This document shows positions 28,023 through 37,600 of a stretch of 64,000 nt of DNA, piece after piece. The stretch is from the NCBI RefSeq assembly GCF_003057885.1, contig NZ_QAGK01000001.1:558001-622000 (forward strand). The letters are read 5' to 3'. This stretch comes from Oceaniglobus ichthyenteri (GTDB lineage: Bacteria; Pseudomonadota; Alphaproteobacteria; Rhodobacterales; Rhodobacteraceae). Positions within the stretch are counted from its first letter, which is position 1; each line of letters begins with the position of its first letter. Below the pieces are notes generated by a model, which searched no databases, had not been told where the DNA came from, and saw only the letters and a list, made by a program, of their open reading frames with translations. A program made the translations under genes and the position numbers.

Positions 28023-29060
28023 ATGAACACCCTGACCCTGATCCGCCCCGACGATTGGCACCTGCATTTGCGCGATGGCGCAATGTTGCGCGCGGTGCTG
28101 CCCGAAACAACGCGCCACTTCGGTCGTGCCATTATCATGCCCAATCTGGTGCCCCCGGTTGCAACCGGTGCACAAGCGGCAGAATACCGCGATCGGATCA
28201 TGGCCGCCAAGCCGTTGAATTCAAAATTCCAACCATTGATGACCCTATATCTGACCGAAGAAACCGATGTGCGAGATCTGCGCGCCGGGGCGGAAATTGG
28301 CCTGATTTCGGCGGTAAAACTGTATCCGGCGGGCGCGACGACCAATTCGGCCAGCGGAGTGGCGGATTTTACCAAGGTCAAGCGCGTGCTGGAAAACATG
28401 GCGCAAATCGGCCTGCCCCTGTGCGTGCATGGCGAAGTGACCGATCCGCAGGTCGATATTTTTGACCGCGAGGCGGTGTTTATCGACCGCGTGCTTGATC
28501 CGATCCGCCGCGATGTGCCCGGCCTGCGCGTGGTGATGGAACATATCACAACCCGTGACGCCGCCGATTATGTGCGCGAGGCCGATGATAATCTGGCCGC
28601 CACCATCACCACCCATCATCTGGTGATCAACCGCAATCATATCTTGGTCGGTGGGATCAAGCCGCACTATTACTGCCTGCCTGTGGCAAAGCGCGAAGAG
28701 CATCGCCGCGCCCTGGTTGCTGCGGCAACATCGGGCGATGCCTCGTTTTTCCTCGGCACCGATTCTGCGCCGCATTTGGATTCGGCAAAATTACAGCCTT
28801 GCGGTTGTGCCGGATGTTTCACCGCCACCAACACCCTGTCGATCTTGGCCGAAGTGTTTGAAGCCGAAGGCGCGCTGGATCGTTTGGAAGGTTTCACATC
28901 GCGCCACGGCCCGGGGTTCTACCGCCTGCCGCTTAACAGTGACACGGTGACCTTAACCAAAGGTGAACCTGTGGCGTATCCCACGGCGATTGACACACCC
29001 GATGGGCCGGTCACGGTGTTTGATCCGGGGATGCCGCTGCATTGGCGCGTGACCGAATAA
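28023..29060 (+). CDS. pyrC: Dihydroorotase
   Basis: A 345-residue class II dihydroorotase, closing carbamoyl aspartate to dihydroorotate in pyrimidine synthesis. The binuclear Zn motif [12 protein letters not shown] is at residues 7-18, with the carboxylated Lys in [13 protein letters not shown], the His in CVHGEV and MEHITT, and the Asp in GTDSAPH. Length fits E. coli-type PyrC. pyrE follows 34 bp later, forming a pyrimidine pair. Confidence 0.95.
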   Translation: MNTLTLIRPDDWHLHLRDGAMLRAVLPETTRHFGRAIIMPNLVPPVATGAQAAEYRDRIMAAKPLNSKFQPLMTLYLTEETDVRDLRAGAEIGLISAVKLYPAGATTNSASGVADFTKVKRVLENMAQIGLPLCVHGEVTDPQVDIFDREAVFIDRVLDPIRRDVPGLRVVMEHITTRDAADYVREADDNLAATITTHHLVINRNHILVGGIKPHYYCLPVAKREEHRRALVAAATSGDASFFLGTDSAPHLDSAKLQPCGCAGCFTATNTLSILAEVFEAEGALDRLEGFTSRHGPGFYRLPLNSDTVTLTKGEPVAYPTAIDTPDGPVTVFDPGMPLHWRVTE

Positions 29061-29094
29061 ACAAAATATACGAACGGCAAAAGAGGGGCGAGCG

Positions 29095-29772
29095 ATGATA
29101 CCCAGCGGATTTCCAGACAAGAAAGACATGGCGCGGCTGACGGCAGGGATGCTGTTGGAAATTGGTGCGGTGCATTTCAACGCCGACACGCCGTTCACCC
29201 TCGCCTCTGGCCTGCCCTCGCCCACCTATATCGATTGTCGCAAACTGATTTCTTATCCGCGGATACGCAGTGTCCTGATGGATTTTCTGACCGTCACGGT
29301 GATGCGCGAGGCCGGGTTCGAGGCATTTGATAATGTGGCGGGCGGCGAAACTGCGGGTATTCCTTTTGGCGCATTGATGGCCGAACGGTTGGCCCTGCCC
29401 ATGACCTATGTTCGTAAAAAGCCCAAAGGGTACGGGCGCAATGCCCGAATCGAAGGCGTGATGACCGAAGGGCAGCGGGTGCTTTTGGTCGAAGATCTGA
29501 CCACCGATGGCGGTAGCAAATTGTCGTTTGTCGATGCCATCCGCGAAACCGGCGCAACCTGCGGCCATACGGCGGTTATTTTCTATTACGGCATCTTCCC
29601 CGGCACGCTTGATACTCTTTCGGGCCACGGTGTGCAGTTGATGCACCTGTGCACCTGGTGGGATGTTCTGGCCGAGGCGCGGGCGCGCAATGCTTTTGAT
29701 GAGGCAACTTTGGACGAGGTCGAATCCTTCTTGCGGGCCCCGCGTGCCTGGCAGGATGCCCGCGGCCAGTAA
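29095..29772 (+). CDS. pyrE: Orotate phosphoribosyltransferase
   Basis: A 225-residue type I phosphoribosyltransferase that joins orotate and PRPP to give OMP. The PRPP-binding motif [14 protein letters not shown] is near residues 122-135 and [13 protein letters not shown] is the flexible catalytic loop. ATG 29095 follows GGGGCGAGCG; an internal ATG at 29128 ([10 protein letters not shown]) is a shorter alternative that keeps all motifs. Downstream of pyrC, the previous step but one in the pathway. Confidence 0.93.
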   Translation: MIPSGFPDKKDMARLTAGMLLEIGAVHFNADTPFTLASGLPSPTYIDCRKLISYPRIRSVLMDFLTVTVMREAGFEAFDNVAGGETAGIPFGALMAERLALPMTYVRKKPKGYGRNARIEGVMTEGQRVLLVEDLTTDGGSKLSFVDAIRETGATCGHTAVIFYYGIFPGTLDTLSGHGVQLMHLCTWWDVLAEARARNAFDEATLDEVESFLRAPRAWQDARGQ

Positions 29773-29967
29773 ACCGCAGCATCAGCAGAAAAGCGCGCGG
29801 CCCTGTTTCGCAATAACACCAGATGGGGTATGATACACATGCGCATCCCCAAGGTATCGCAGGGGCGTATAGGGCCGGATTGTCCACAGGGTTATACAGT
29901 TTGATTGCGACGCCGGGCGGCCCTATGAGTCGGGCATCGGGCAAACCATGAAAGTTCAGGGGCAGTT

Positions 29968-31473
29968 ATGAATGAGATCTCAACGATCCGCACAGGCGAA
30001 ATGACAGCGCAAGACGGCGAAAACACGCCCGATCTGTTACCCCATAATATCGAGGCCGAGCAGCAGTTGCTGGGCGCGATTCTGACCAACAACGATATTT
30101 ACGACCGTGTCGCCAGCATCATCAACGATTCGCATTTCTATGATCCGGTGCACGCCCGAATCTATGAAATCGCCGCCGCGCGGATTGCCAAGAACGCACT
30201 GGCCAGCCCCGTAACCCTCAAGGCATTCATGGAGGATGACGAGGGCCTGAAAGAGCTGGGCGGCCCGGCCTATCTGATGCGTCTGGCGGGCGCTGCGATA
30301 TCCAGCTTTGCCGCCCGCGATTACGCGCAGATGATTTTTGACATGTCCGTGCGGCGCGATCTGATTCAGCTGGGCCGCGACATCAGCGCCAAAGCCGCCA
30401 AGGTTGACGTGACGATCGAGCCAAAGGAGCAGATCGTCGAAGCGGAACAGCGCCTGTATGCCATGGGCGAATCCGGCCAGACCACCCAAGGGTTCCAGAG
30501 TTTTCTCAAGGCTGTGACCGATGCGGTGAACGTGGCCAACGCCGCCTATCAGCGCGACGGCGGGTTGTCGGGCGTTTCCACCGGTCTGGTCGATCTGGAC
30601 AAGAAACTGGGCGGGTTGCACAAATCCGATCTGCTGATCCTGGCCGGGCGCCCTTCGATGGGCAAGACATCGCTGGCCACCAATATCGCGTTCAACATTG
30701 CCAAGGCTTATAAACGCGGCCGTTTGCCCGACGGCACCGAAGGCGCAATTGATGGCGGCGTGGTCGGGTTCTATTCACTGGAAATGAGCGCCGAACAGTT
30801 GGCGGCCCGAATCCTGTCAGAAGCCAGCGAAGTGCCCAGCGAACAAATTCGCCGGGGCGATATGAACGAAGCCGAATTTCGCCGTTTCGTCGAGGCGGCG
30901 AAATCGCTCGAGGCGTGTCCGCTGTTCATTGATGATACCCCGGCCCTGCCGATTGCCCAACTTGCCGCGCGCGCGCGTCGTCTGAAACGCACCCATGGGT
31001 TGGATGTGTTGATGGTTGATTACCTGCAACTGGTGCGCGGCACCGGGCGCAGCGAAAACCGCGTGAACGAAATTTCCGAAATCACCATGGGGTTGAAAGC
31101 CATCGCCAAAGAGCTGGAAATTCCGGTGGTCGCCCTGTCACAGCTCAGCCGTCAGGTGGAAAACCGCGAGGACAAGCGCCCGCAACTGAGCGATTTGCGC
31201 GAATCCGGTTCGATCGAGCAGGACGCCGATGTGGTGATGTTCGTGTTCCGCGAGGAATATTATAAAGAACGCGAAAAACCCGGCGATCATGAACTGGAAA
31301 AAGTCGCCATCTGGCAAGAAGAGATGGAGCGTTTGCACGGCCGCGCCGAAGTTGTGATCGGCAAACAGCGCCACGGGCCAATCGGTACGGTCGACCTGTC
31401 GTTCGAGGGCCGCTTTACCCGGTTCGGCAATCTGGTACAGCCATGGCAACAAGGCGGCGACGACAGTTTCTAG
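29968..31473 (+). CDS. dnaB: Replicative DNA helicase DnaB
   Basis: A 501-residue hexameric 5'-3' helicase. The N-terminal domain (PHNIEAEQQLLGAIL, binds primase) precedes a RecA-like core with Walker A GRPSMGKTS near residues 227-235, VGFYSLEMSAEQLAARIL and Walker B region LMVDYLQLVRG. RQVENREDKRPQLSDLRESG is motif H4. Full length with no intein. The 195-bp upstream gap separates it from pyrE and probably carries its own promoter. Confidence 0.97.
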   Translation: MNEISTIRTGEMTAQDGENTPDLLPHNIEAEQQLLGAILTNNDIYDRVASIINDSHFYDPVHARIYEIAAARIAKNALASPVTLKAFMEDDEGLKELGGPAYLMRLAGAAISSFAARDYAQMIFDMSVRRDLIQLGRDISAKAAKVDVTIEPKEQIVEAEQRLYAMGESGQTTQGFQSFLKAVTDAVNVANAAYQRDGGLSGVSTGLVDLDKKLGGLHKSDLLILAGRPSMGKTSLATNIAFNIAKAYKRGRLPDGTEGAIDGGVVGFYSLEMSAEQLAARILSEASEVPSEQIRRGDMNEAEFRRFVEAAKSLEACPLFIDDTPALPIAQLAARARRLKRTHGLDVLMVDYLQLVRGTGRSENRVNEISEITMGLKAIAKELEIPVVALSQLSRQVENREDKRPQLSDLRESGSIEQDADVVMFVFREEYYKEREKPGDHELEKVAIWQEEMERLHGRAEVVIGKQRHGPIGTVDLSFEGRFTRFGNLVQPWQQGGDDSF

Positions 31474-31549
31474 GCCGGCGTTAAGATAGTTTTCATCAAA
31501 GTTTGCTTTGCTCGGATCATGATTTGATTTGGCACGAGAGGAGCAAGAG

Positions 31550-31606
31550 ATGAATCCAAGGATACACATCATACCCCCCGATCAGGGTTGGGTTTTCACA
31601 GTGTGA
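31550..31606 (+). CDS. Possible 18-residue small ORF (DUF2188-like start)
   Basis: A GAGGAG SD stands about 6 nt before ATG 31550, giving MNPRIHIIPPDQGWVFTV then TGA. The IHxxPxxxGW pattern resembles the start of DUF2188 small proteins, so this may be a truncated copy or a leader peptide for the following gene. With only 18 codons the evidence is the SD and the motif. Confidence 0.3.
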   Translation: MNPRIHIIPPDQGWVFTV

Positions 31607-31642
31607 TTGGACAGGGATCGGATTTCGCGCCATCTTGGGGCC

Positions 31643-32437
31643 ATGCGCCATCTGATCGCCCTGCTTTTGTTGCTATGCCCTCTTTCGGCCCCCGCCCAAG
31701 AGGTGGATGTTGAACTGTTGCTCATGGTCGATGTTTCCCGTTCGATGAGCGGGGCTGAATTGGAAATTCAGCGGCGCGGATACATCGAGGCCTTGCTCAG
31801 CCCGACGGTGATGTCCGCCATTCATGCCGGTCTGTTGGGGCGTGTGGCGATTGCCTATGTGGAATGGGCCGGGGTAAACAGCCAGACGACGATCGTGGAT
31901 TGGACGATGATTGCCGGCGAAGATGACGCGCGCGATTTTGTTGAGAAACTGTCGCGCAGCATTCCCGTCGGACTGCGACGCACATCGATTTCGGGCGCGT
32001 TGGAATTTGGGGCGCAGATGATCGCGCGCAATACCTATCAGGGCCTGCGCCGGGTGATCGACATGTCCGGGGATGGGCCAAACAACCAGGGGCGCAATGT
32101 CACCGATGCGCGTGATCGGGTGTTGGATCAAGGCATTGTGATCAACGGTCTGCCGTTGATGACCCGCGATGGTGTCGATACCCCCTGGCATCTTGAGGAT
32201 CTGGATGAATACTATGTCAATTGCGTGATCGGCGGTCCGGGTGCCTTTGCCATTCCCGTCACCCATTGGGCCGAATTTGCCGAGGCCGTGCGCCGCAAGC
32301 TGGTGTTGGAGCTGGTCGGTTTGCCCTCTCTGCCGCCGATCCGTGCGCGTACTTTCGGGGCCACGCCAACCGGATATGATTGTGAGATTGGTGAAAAGAT
32401 GTGGCAACGGAATTTCCAGTATTGGCAAGACCGATAG
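31643..32437 (+). CDS. Exported DUF1194 (vWA-like) protein
   Basis: 264 residues. The signal peptide [20 protein letters not shown] is followed by a von Willebrand A-like domain: [19 protein letters not shown] carries the MIDAS DxSxS, with RRTSISGAL and [13 protein letters not shown] completing the metal site. DUF1194 proteins are periplasmic or secreted and of unknown role, presumably in metal-dependent protein contact. ATG 31643 is chosen because the signal peptide starts there; TTG 31607 is less likely. Confidence 0.85.
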   Translation: MRHLIALLLLLCPLSAPAQEVDVELLLMVDVSRSMSGAELEIQRRGYIEALLSPTVMSAIHAGLLGRVAIAYVEWAGVNSQTTIVDWTMIAGEDDARDFVEKLSRSIPVGLRRTSISGALEFGAQMIARNTYQGLRRVIDMSGDGPNNQGRNVTDARDRVLDQGIVINGLPLMTRDGVDTPWHLEDLDEYYVNCVIGGPGAFAIPVTHWAEFAEAVRRKLVLELVGLPSLPPIRARTFGATPTGYDCEIGEKMWQRNFQYWQDR

Positions 32438-32492
32438 CTGTTTTCATCTATCCCCTCTTGCGCGTTGTCGGCCCATTGGTCACAACCCTGGT

Positions 32493-33539
32493 ATGGGAAC
32501 AGGAACGCTAAATATCGATCTCGCTGCGCTTGTCGCCAATTGGCAGGCGCTGAACGACAAATCCGGCCCCGGCGTGGAAACGGCCGCTGTGGTCAAGGCC
32601 GACGCCTATGGTTTGGGCGCTGGCAAAGTGGCGCGCGCCCTGCAACAGGTCGGCGTGAAACAGTTTTTCGTCGCCGTCGCCGAAGAAGGCGCCGCGCTGC
32701 GTCAGGACATCGGGCCTGATCCGGTGATCAATGTGTTTTCCGGACATATGGCCGGTGATTCTGATATGTTGCACGATTTGGCGCTGACGCCGATGCTGAA
32801 CAGCATCGAACAGATGACCCGCCATTTCGAAGCACTGCCAGGCCACCGTTTTGGCGTTCAACTGGATACGGGGATGAACCGATTGGGGTTGGAGCCCGCC
32901 GAATGGGCCGCTGCACGCGCGATTGTGATGGCGCAAAATCCGGTGATGTTGATCAGTCATCTGGCCTGTGCCGACATGCCCAACCACCCGATGAATGCGC
33001 GCCAATTATCTACCTTTCATGACATGACCGACGGACTTTCTGTGCCACGGTCTTTGGCCGCGACCGGTGGCATCATGCTGGGCGCTGAGTATCATTTTGA
33101 GCTGACACGTCCGGGGATCGGCCTTTATGGCGGCGCACCGTTTGATGAGGCAGAGCCGGTGGTGCGCCTGTCCTTGCCGGTGGTTCAAACCCGCGATGTG
33201 GCAAAGGGCGAAACCGTTGGATACGCCGGTGGCTGGACCGCCGATGACCCCAGTGTGATCGCCACCCTTGCGGCGGGCTATGCCGATGGTTTGATCCGCG
33301 CCATGGGCAATCAGGCGGTGTTGTTCGCCGACGACACGCCCTGCCCCTTGGTTGGTCGGGTTTCGATGGATCTGTTGACCGTTGATATCACGCATCTTAC
33401 CCGGGTGCCGTCCCATCTTGATATTCTTTGCCCGCTGCAAACGGTCGATGATCTGGCCAAAGTGGCCGGCACAATTGGTTATGAAATCCTTACGTCACTT
33501 GGGCCACGCTATCAGCGGCGGTATCTGGGCCAGGGATGA
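32493..33539 (+). CDS. alr: Alanine racemase
   Basis: A 348-residue PLP-dependent fold III racemase producing D-alanine for peptidoglycan. The PLP lysine is Lys35 in [30 protein letters not shown] and GYAGGW (catalytic Tyr) follow. Length is slightly below the usual 360-380. The stop overlaps the next start (ATGA, 33536), so it is transcribed with the lipid-transport genes mlaEF. Confidence 0.95.
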   Translation: MGTGTLNIDLAALVANWQALNDKSGPGVETAAVVKADAYGLGAGKVARALQQVGVKQFFVAVAEEGAALRQDIGPDPVINVFSGHMAGDSDMLHDLALTPMLNSIEQMTRHFEALPGHRFGVQLDTGMNRLGLEPAEWAAARAIVMAQNPVMLISHLACADMPNHPMNARQLSTFHDMTDGLSVPRSLAATGGIMLGAEYHFELTRPGIGLYGGAPFDEAEPVVRLSLPVVQTRDVAKGETVGYAGGWTADDPSVIATLAAGYADGLIRAMGNQAVLFADDTPCPLVGRVSMDLLTVDITHLTRVPSHLDILCPLQTVDDLAKVAGTIGYEILTSLGPRYQRRYLGQG

Positions 33540-34303
33540 ACCCGCTTGCCGCTGTCGGGCGGGCGGCTTTGGGCGGTCTGGCCGCCATTGGCCGGGTGGC
33601 CCTGTTTGCCGGGGAAACGGCCAGTCATCTGGTGCGCCCGCCGTTTTACTGGCGTGAATTTGGTCAGGCCTTGCAGTCGGTTGGTTACTTTTCGCTGCCT
33701 GTTATCGGGTTGACCGCACTGTTCACCGGCGGGGCGCTGGCGCTGCAGATCTTTGCCGGCGGGGGCCGTTTCGGCGCCGAAGCGGTGGTGCCACAAATCG
33801 TGGCCATCGGCATGGTGCGCGAATTGGGGCCGGTGCTGGTGGGGCTGATGATCGCCGCGCGGGTCACCTCCAGCATTGCCGCTGAAATCGCCACGATGAA
33901 AGTGACCGAACAGATTGATGCCCTGGTCACCCTTTCAACCCATCCGATGAAATACCTGACCCTGCCACGGGTCTTGGCCGGGCTGATCACTGTGCCGCTT
34001 TTGGTGGGTCTGGGCGATATCATCGGAATCATGGGCGGATACCTGGTGGGCACCGGCCCGCTTGGCTTTAACAAAGCGGTGTATCTTACCAATACCATTG
34101 ATTTTTTAGAGTTTGGAGATATCGCATCTTCGTTGATCAAGGGCGCGGTGTTTGGGGTGATTGCAACGCTTATGGGGTGCTATTTCGGCATGGGTTCGGC
34201 GCGCGGCGCGCAGGGCGTGGGCCACGCCACCAAGGCCAGCGTCGAGGCCGCAGCGGTGCTTATTCTGGCGGCAAATTTCGCGCTGACCTCGGTGTTTTTC
34301 TGA
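33536..34303 (+). CDS. mlaE: MlaE-type ABC transporter permease (phospholipid/lipid asymmetry transport)
   Basis: 255 residues with several hydrophobic segments typical of MlaE/Ttg2B permeases. Conserved elements are [36 protein letters not shown] and [14 protein letters not shown]. The complex extracts or inserts phospholipids at the inner membrane. It is coupled to alr upstream and to the ATPase gene downstream (TGATG). A substrate-binding MlaD gene is not adjacent. Confidence 0.88.
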   Translation: MNPLAAVGRAALGGLAAIGRVALFAGETASHLVRPPFYWREFGQALQSVGYFSLPVIGLTALFTGGALALQIFAGGGRFGAEAVVPQIVAIGMVRELGPVLVGLMIAARVTSSIAAEIATMKVTEQIDALVTLSTHPMKYLTLPRVLAGLITVPLLVGLGDIIGIMGGYLVGTGPLGFNKAVYLTNTIDFLEFGDIASSLIKGAVFGVIATLMGCYFGMGSARGAQGVGHATKASVEAAAVLILAANFALTSVFF

Positions 34304-35049
34304 TGATCGTGCTGACGGATGTGCATAAACGTTTTGGCGCAAATCCCGTGTTGCGGGGCGTGAACCTGACTGTGCCAAAGGGCGAAAGCATGGTCATCAT
34401 CGGTGGCTCTGGCACCGGCAAATCGATTTGTCTGAAATGTATTCTGGGGCTGGTCACGCCTGATCACGGCACGATCACCGTTGATGGCAAACAAACGCAA
34501 AATACCAACCGCGCACAGTTTCTGGCGCGGTTTGGCATGCTGTTTCAGGGCGGCGCATTGTTTGACAGCCTGCCGGTCTGGCAAAACGTCGCCTTTCGTC
34601 TGCTGCGCGGCCCGCTGAAACGGCCCAAGGCCGAGGCGCGCGCGATTGCGATAGAGAAATTGCGCCGCGTGGGATTGTCAGGCGATGTGGCCGATCACCT
34701 GCCCAGCGAACTGTCGGGCGGGATGCAAAAACGGGTCGGCCTGGCCCGCGCCATTGCTGCCAACCCTGACATCATATTTTTCGACGAACCCACAACCGGG
34801 CTTGATCCGATCATGGCCGGGGTGATCAACGATCTGATCCGCGAGATCGTGGTGGACCTTGGGGTGACAGCGATCACCATCACCCACGACATGACCAGCG
34901 TGCGCGCGATCGCAGACCGGGTGGCGATGTTGCACGACGGGGTCATCCAATGGACCGGGCCGGTGGGTGATATGGAAAACAGCGGTGATCCGTATTTGAC
35001 CCAATTCATCCATGGCCGCGCTGATGGCCCGATTTCTGCCATAAGGTGA
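34303..35049 (+). CDS. mlaF: MlaF-type ABC transporter ATPase
   Basis: 248 residues. Walker A GGSGTGKS near residues 35-42, Q-loop MLFQGGALFDS, signature LSGGMQKRVGLARAI, Walker B IIFFDEPTTGLDP and switch His ITITHD are all present. It energises the MlaE permease encoded just upstream (start overlaps the mlaE stop). After it the operon ends; the mlaD/mlaC-type partners must lie elsewhere. Confidence 0.9.
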   Translation: MIVLTDVHKRFGANPVLRGVNLTVPKGESMVIIGGSGTGKSICLKCILGLVTPDHGTITVDGKQTQNTNRAQFLARFGMLFQGGALFDSLPVWQNVAFRLLRGPLKRPKAEARAIAIEKLRRVGLSGDVADHLPSELSGGMQKRVGLARAIAANPDIIFFDEPTTGLDPIMAGVINDLIREIVVDLGVTAITITHDMTSVRAIADRVAMLHDGVIQWTGPVGDMENSGDPYLTQFIHGRADGPISAIR

Positions 35050-35084
35050 GCCGAATTGTCCGATCATACGAAACAAAGCCATAA

Positions 35085-35109
35085 TAAATCGTTAACTGTG
35101 AACGATTTA
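35085..35109. promoter_or_regulatory. 9-bp inverted repeat TAAATCGTT / AACGATTTA
   Basis: Exact arms around a 7-nt centre (AACTGTG) in the AT-rich gap between mlaF and the following membrane-protein gene. TTGACA follows at about 35142. No T-run follows directly, so an operator is more likely than a terminator. Confidence 0.55.
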
Positions 35110-35188
35110 ACGGCTTAATCTGCCCTTATTTTGCCTTTAACTTGACACATTCGGGCCAGTGGCGCGAATGCAAAACGTGGGGGCGTTT

Positions 35189-36016
35189 ATGGGTGATGTA
35201 CGTATGGAAAAGTTGACACCACGGCCGATACTTGGGGTCGGGGCGTTGGTCCAGATGGTGGCGATGGCGGCAATCGCTGTTTTGGCGGGATTGATGGGCG
35301 GTTTGACGTTATTGTCATTGTCCGGGCTCAGCCCTTGGTTTGAGTTGGAGGCCAGTTTTGGCGGCGCACCGATCCCTTGGGCGGGTATGGCGCTGCAAAT
35401 CGGCTTTACGCTGTTTTGTATCGGACTGTGCTTTTTCCTACCGGCCAGCCGCCGGATCTTGAAACTCGAAGCCGCACATCGCGCCTTTCACATCAACATG
35501 GAGGATGTCGCGCGGGCTTATCGGGTGTCACACGCCGCCGACCGCGCCGGATTGTTCAAGGCCGCGTCCGAGTTTGATTCGGTGCGCGAACGGATCAACC
35601 ATTTGCGCAGTCATCCCGATCTGGGCGCGCTGGAACCCGATGTGATGGAAGTTGCCGCCCAGATGAGCCGGGAATCGCGCGAATTGGCGCGGATTTATTC
35701 CAAGGATGCAGTGGATCGGGCCCGGGAATTTCTGCGCCAGCGTCAGGAAGAGGCGGCGCGCATGGAAGATATCATAAGAATGGCGCGTGAAAATTGTGAT
35801 CAGCTGCGCCATTGGCTGTTAGAGGTGCAAACCGAAGAGGCGTTGGTTAAACGGCATCTGGTGCGCCTTGAGGCGGATTTGTTGGAAATGCTGCCGCAAC
35901 TGGGTTTTGAAACCTCGATCGAGGACAAGGGCAATGATACGGTGATTCCGCTGAACCGGCGGATCGGCGAACAGGCGCAGCGGCTGATGTCCAATCCGCA
36001 AAAGATCGACAATTAG
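35189..36016 (+). CDS. Conserved Rhodobacterales membrane protein (often labelled 'DNA repair protein')
   Basis: About 275 residues. Two hydrophobic segments (around residues 20-45 and 65-85) are followed by a long charged helical region with EPDVMEVAAQMSRESRELA and AREFLRQRQEEAARMED. This matches a family I recall from Rhodobacter genomes annotated 'DNA repair protein' without evidence. A membrane-anchored coiled coil is the safest description. The start is ambiguous (GTG 35159, ATG 35168, 35189, 35204); 35189 has GGGGG 5 nt upstream. Confidence 0.65.
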   Translation: MGDVRMEKLTPRPILGVGALVQMVAMAAIAVLAGLMGGLTLLSLSGLSPWFELEASFGGAPIPWAGMALQIGFTLFCIGLCFFLPASRRILKLEAAHRAFHINMEDVARAYRVSHAADRAGLFKAASEFDSVRERINHLRSHPDLGALEPDVMEVAAQMSRESRELARIYSKDAVDRAREFLRQRQEEAARMEDIIRMARENCDQLRHWLLEVQTEEALVKRHLVRLEADLLEMLPQLGFETSIEDKGNDTVIPLNRRIGEQAQRLMSNPQKIDN

Positions 36017-36031
36017 GAATGACCTAAAGGA

Positions 36032-36046
36032 GGCCCTTTCAGGGCC
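36032..36046 (+). terminator. Short GGCCCT/AGGGCC hairpin
   Basis: 6-bp arms with a 3-nt loop 16 bp after the stop of the membrane-protein gene, followed by GCTTGATCTTTTG. Weak terminator candidate. Confidence 0.45.
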
Positions 36047-36122
36047 GCTTGATCTTTTGTTTTGGCGCGTGCTGTTGAGGGCGCGCACCAATTTTTTCGA
36101 TACGCCAGGCGAGCGGTTGGAT

Positions 36123-36155
36123 GCCTCCGGCGGGGATATTTTGGGCAAGAAAAAG
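36123..36155 (+). repeat. Dispersed intergenic repeat, copy B
   Basis: GCCTCCGGCGGGGATATTTT then GGGCAAGAAAAAG, 60 bp before radA. Nearly identical to copy C at 45665; core shared with copy A at 18001. Confidence 0.8.
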
Positions 36156-36214
36156 ACCACGGTGGCAGGTGACCGGGGCCTTGCGTGAGGGGGCACAAGA
36201 AGGCACAAGGCGCC

Positions 36215-37579
36215 ATGGCAAAAACACCGGGATTTGTATGTAACGTTTGCGGCGCTGCCCATTCCAAATGGTCTGGGCGCTGTGACGCCTGTGGCGCGTG
36301 GAATTCGATTGTTGAAGAGGTGCCGTTGTCGACCGGCCCCGCCGCGCAATCCCTTGGAACCAAGCGCGGCAACCGAATCGTTTTGTCGGACCTGTCCAGC
36401 GATGAGGCGCCGCCGCCGCGCACAACGTCGGGCATTGCCGAACTGGATCGGGTTCTGGGCGGCGGGTTGGTGCCGGCCTCGGCCGTGTTGGTCGGCGGCG
36501 ATCCCGGCATCGGAAAATCGACGTTGTTGTTGCAGGCAGCGGCAAGTTTTGCACAGGCCGGTTTGAAATCAATCTATATCAGCGGTGAAGAGGCCAGCGC
36601 ACAGGTGCGGATGCGTGCGCAACGGTTGGGATTGACCCAAGCGCCGGTGAAATTGGCCGCCGAAACCAATCTGCGCGATATTTTAACCATGTTAGAGGCG
36701 GAAAAACCCGCCCTGGCGATCATCGATTCGATTCAAACCATGTGGAGCGATCAGGTAAGCAGCGCGCCGGGGTCGGTCAGTCAGGTGCGCGCGGCGGCCC
36801 ATGAATTGACCAGCTTTGCCAAACGTCACGGGGTGGCAGTGATTCTGGTGGGCCATGTCACCAAGGACGGCCAAATCGCCGGGCCGCGGGTGGTGGAACA
36901 CATGGTCGACACCGTGCTGTATTTCGAGGGCGAGCGCGGGCACCAGTTTCGCATTCTGCGCGCCGTGAAAAACCGGTTTGGCCCGGCCGATGAAATCGGT
37001 GTGTTTGAAATGACGGGCGATGGATTGGCCGAGGTTGGCAACCCTTCGGCGCTGTTTCTGTCGGATCGGGAAAACCCTGCCCCCGGATCGGTTGTGTTTG
37101 CGGGCATCGAGGGCACGCGCCCAGTGTTGTGTGAATTTCAGGCCCTTGTCGCCCCCACCCCCCATTCCCAGCCCCGGCGCAGCACTGTTGGCTGGGATGG
37201 CGGACGGCTGGCGATGATTCTGGCCGTGCTTGAGGCGCGCTGCGGTATTCCATTTGCGGGCCTTGATGTGTATCTGAATGTGGCGGGCGGTCTGCGGGTG
37301 ACCGAACCGGCGGCCGATCTGGCGGTGGCGATGGCGCTGCTGTCGGCGCGTGAAGATACGGCACTTCCGCCACAGTCGGTGGTTTTCGGAGAAATAAGCC
37401 TGTCAGGGGCGCTCAGACCGGTGGGTCAGACCGAAAACAGGTTGAAAGAGGCGCAAAAACTTGGTTTCACCGCAGCCATCGCGCCAACGCGGTCGAAAAC
37501 CAGTGGCACGTTTGGAATGTCGTTACGGCAATACGAAGATCTGGCAGCAATCGTGGGCGATTTGTTCGGCGCGGGCTAG
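36215..37579 (+). CDS. radA: DNA repair protein RadA
   Basis: A 454-residue RecA-related branch-migration ATPase. The C4 zinc motif CNVCGAAHSKWSGRCDACG is at residues 9-27, Walker A GGDPGIGKST at 94-103, the RadA-specific VKNRFGPADE lies near residue 252, and a Lon-protease-like domain ends the protein (GLDVYLNVAGGLRV). Complete. ATG 36215 begins at the Zn finger; the longer in-frame start at 36185 adds only unlike residues. Followed by cvpA after 21 bp. Confidence 0.95.
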   Translation: MAKTPGFVCNVCGAAHSKWSGRCDACGAWNSIVEEVPLSTGPAAQSLGTKRGNRIVLSDLSSDEAPPPRTTSGIAELDRVLGGGLVPASAVLVGGDPGIGKSTLLLQAAASFAQAGLKSIYISGEEASAQVRMRAQRLGLTQAPVKLAAETNLRDILTMLEAEKPALAIIDSIQTMWSDQVSSAPGSVSQVRAAAHELTSFAKRHGVAVILVGHVTKDGQIAGPRVVEHMVDTVLYFEGERGHQFRILRAVKNRFGPADEIGVFEMTGDGLAEVGNPSALFLSDRENPAPGSVVFAGIEGTRPVLCEFQALVAPTPHSQPRRSTVGWDGGRLAMILAVLEARCGIPFAGLDVYLNVAGGLRVTEPAADLAVAMALLSAREDTALPPQSVVFGEISLSGALRPVGQTENRLKEAQKLGFTAAIAPTRSKTSGTFGMSLRQYEDLAAIVGDLFGAG

Positions 37580-37600
37580 GCGTTTAGGGAAGGCAGAGGC

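Noticed and set aside
27833-28465. Plus-strand open frame overlapping the pyrC start
   Set aside because: It runs through pyrC in another frame, has no SD or motif, and pyrC is unmistakable.
29880-29905. DnaA-box-like TGTCCACAG and TTATACAGT upstream of dnaB
   Set aside because: Both deviate from TTATCCACA at more than one position and no AT-rich unwinding region or box cluster is present, so no origin is called.
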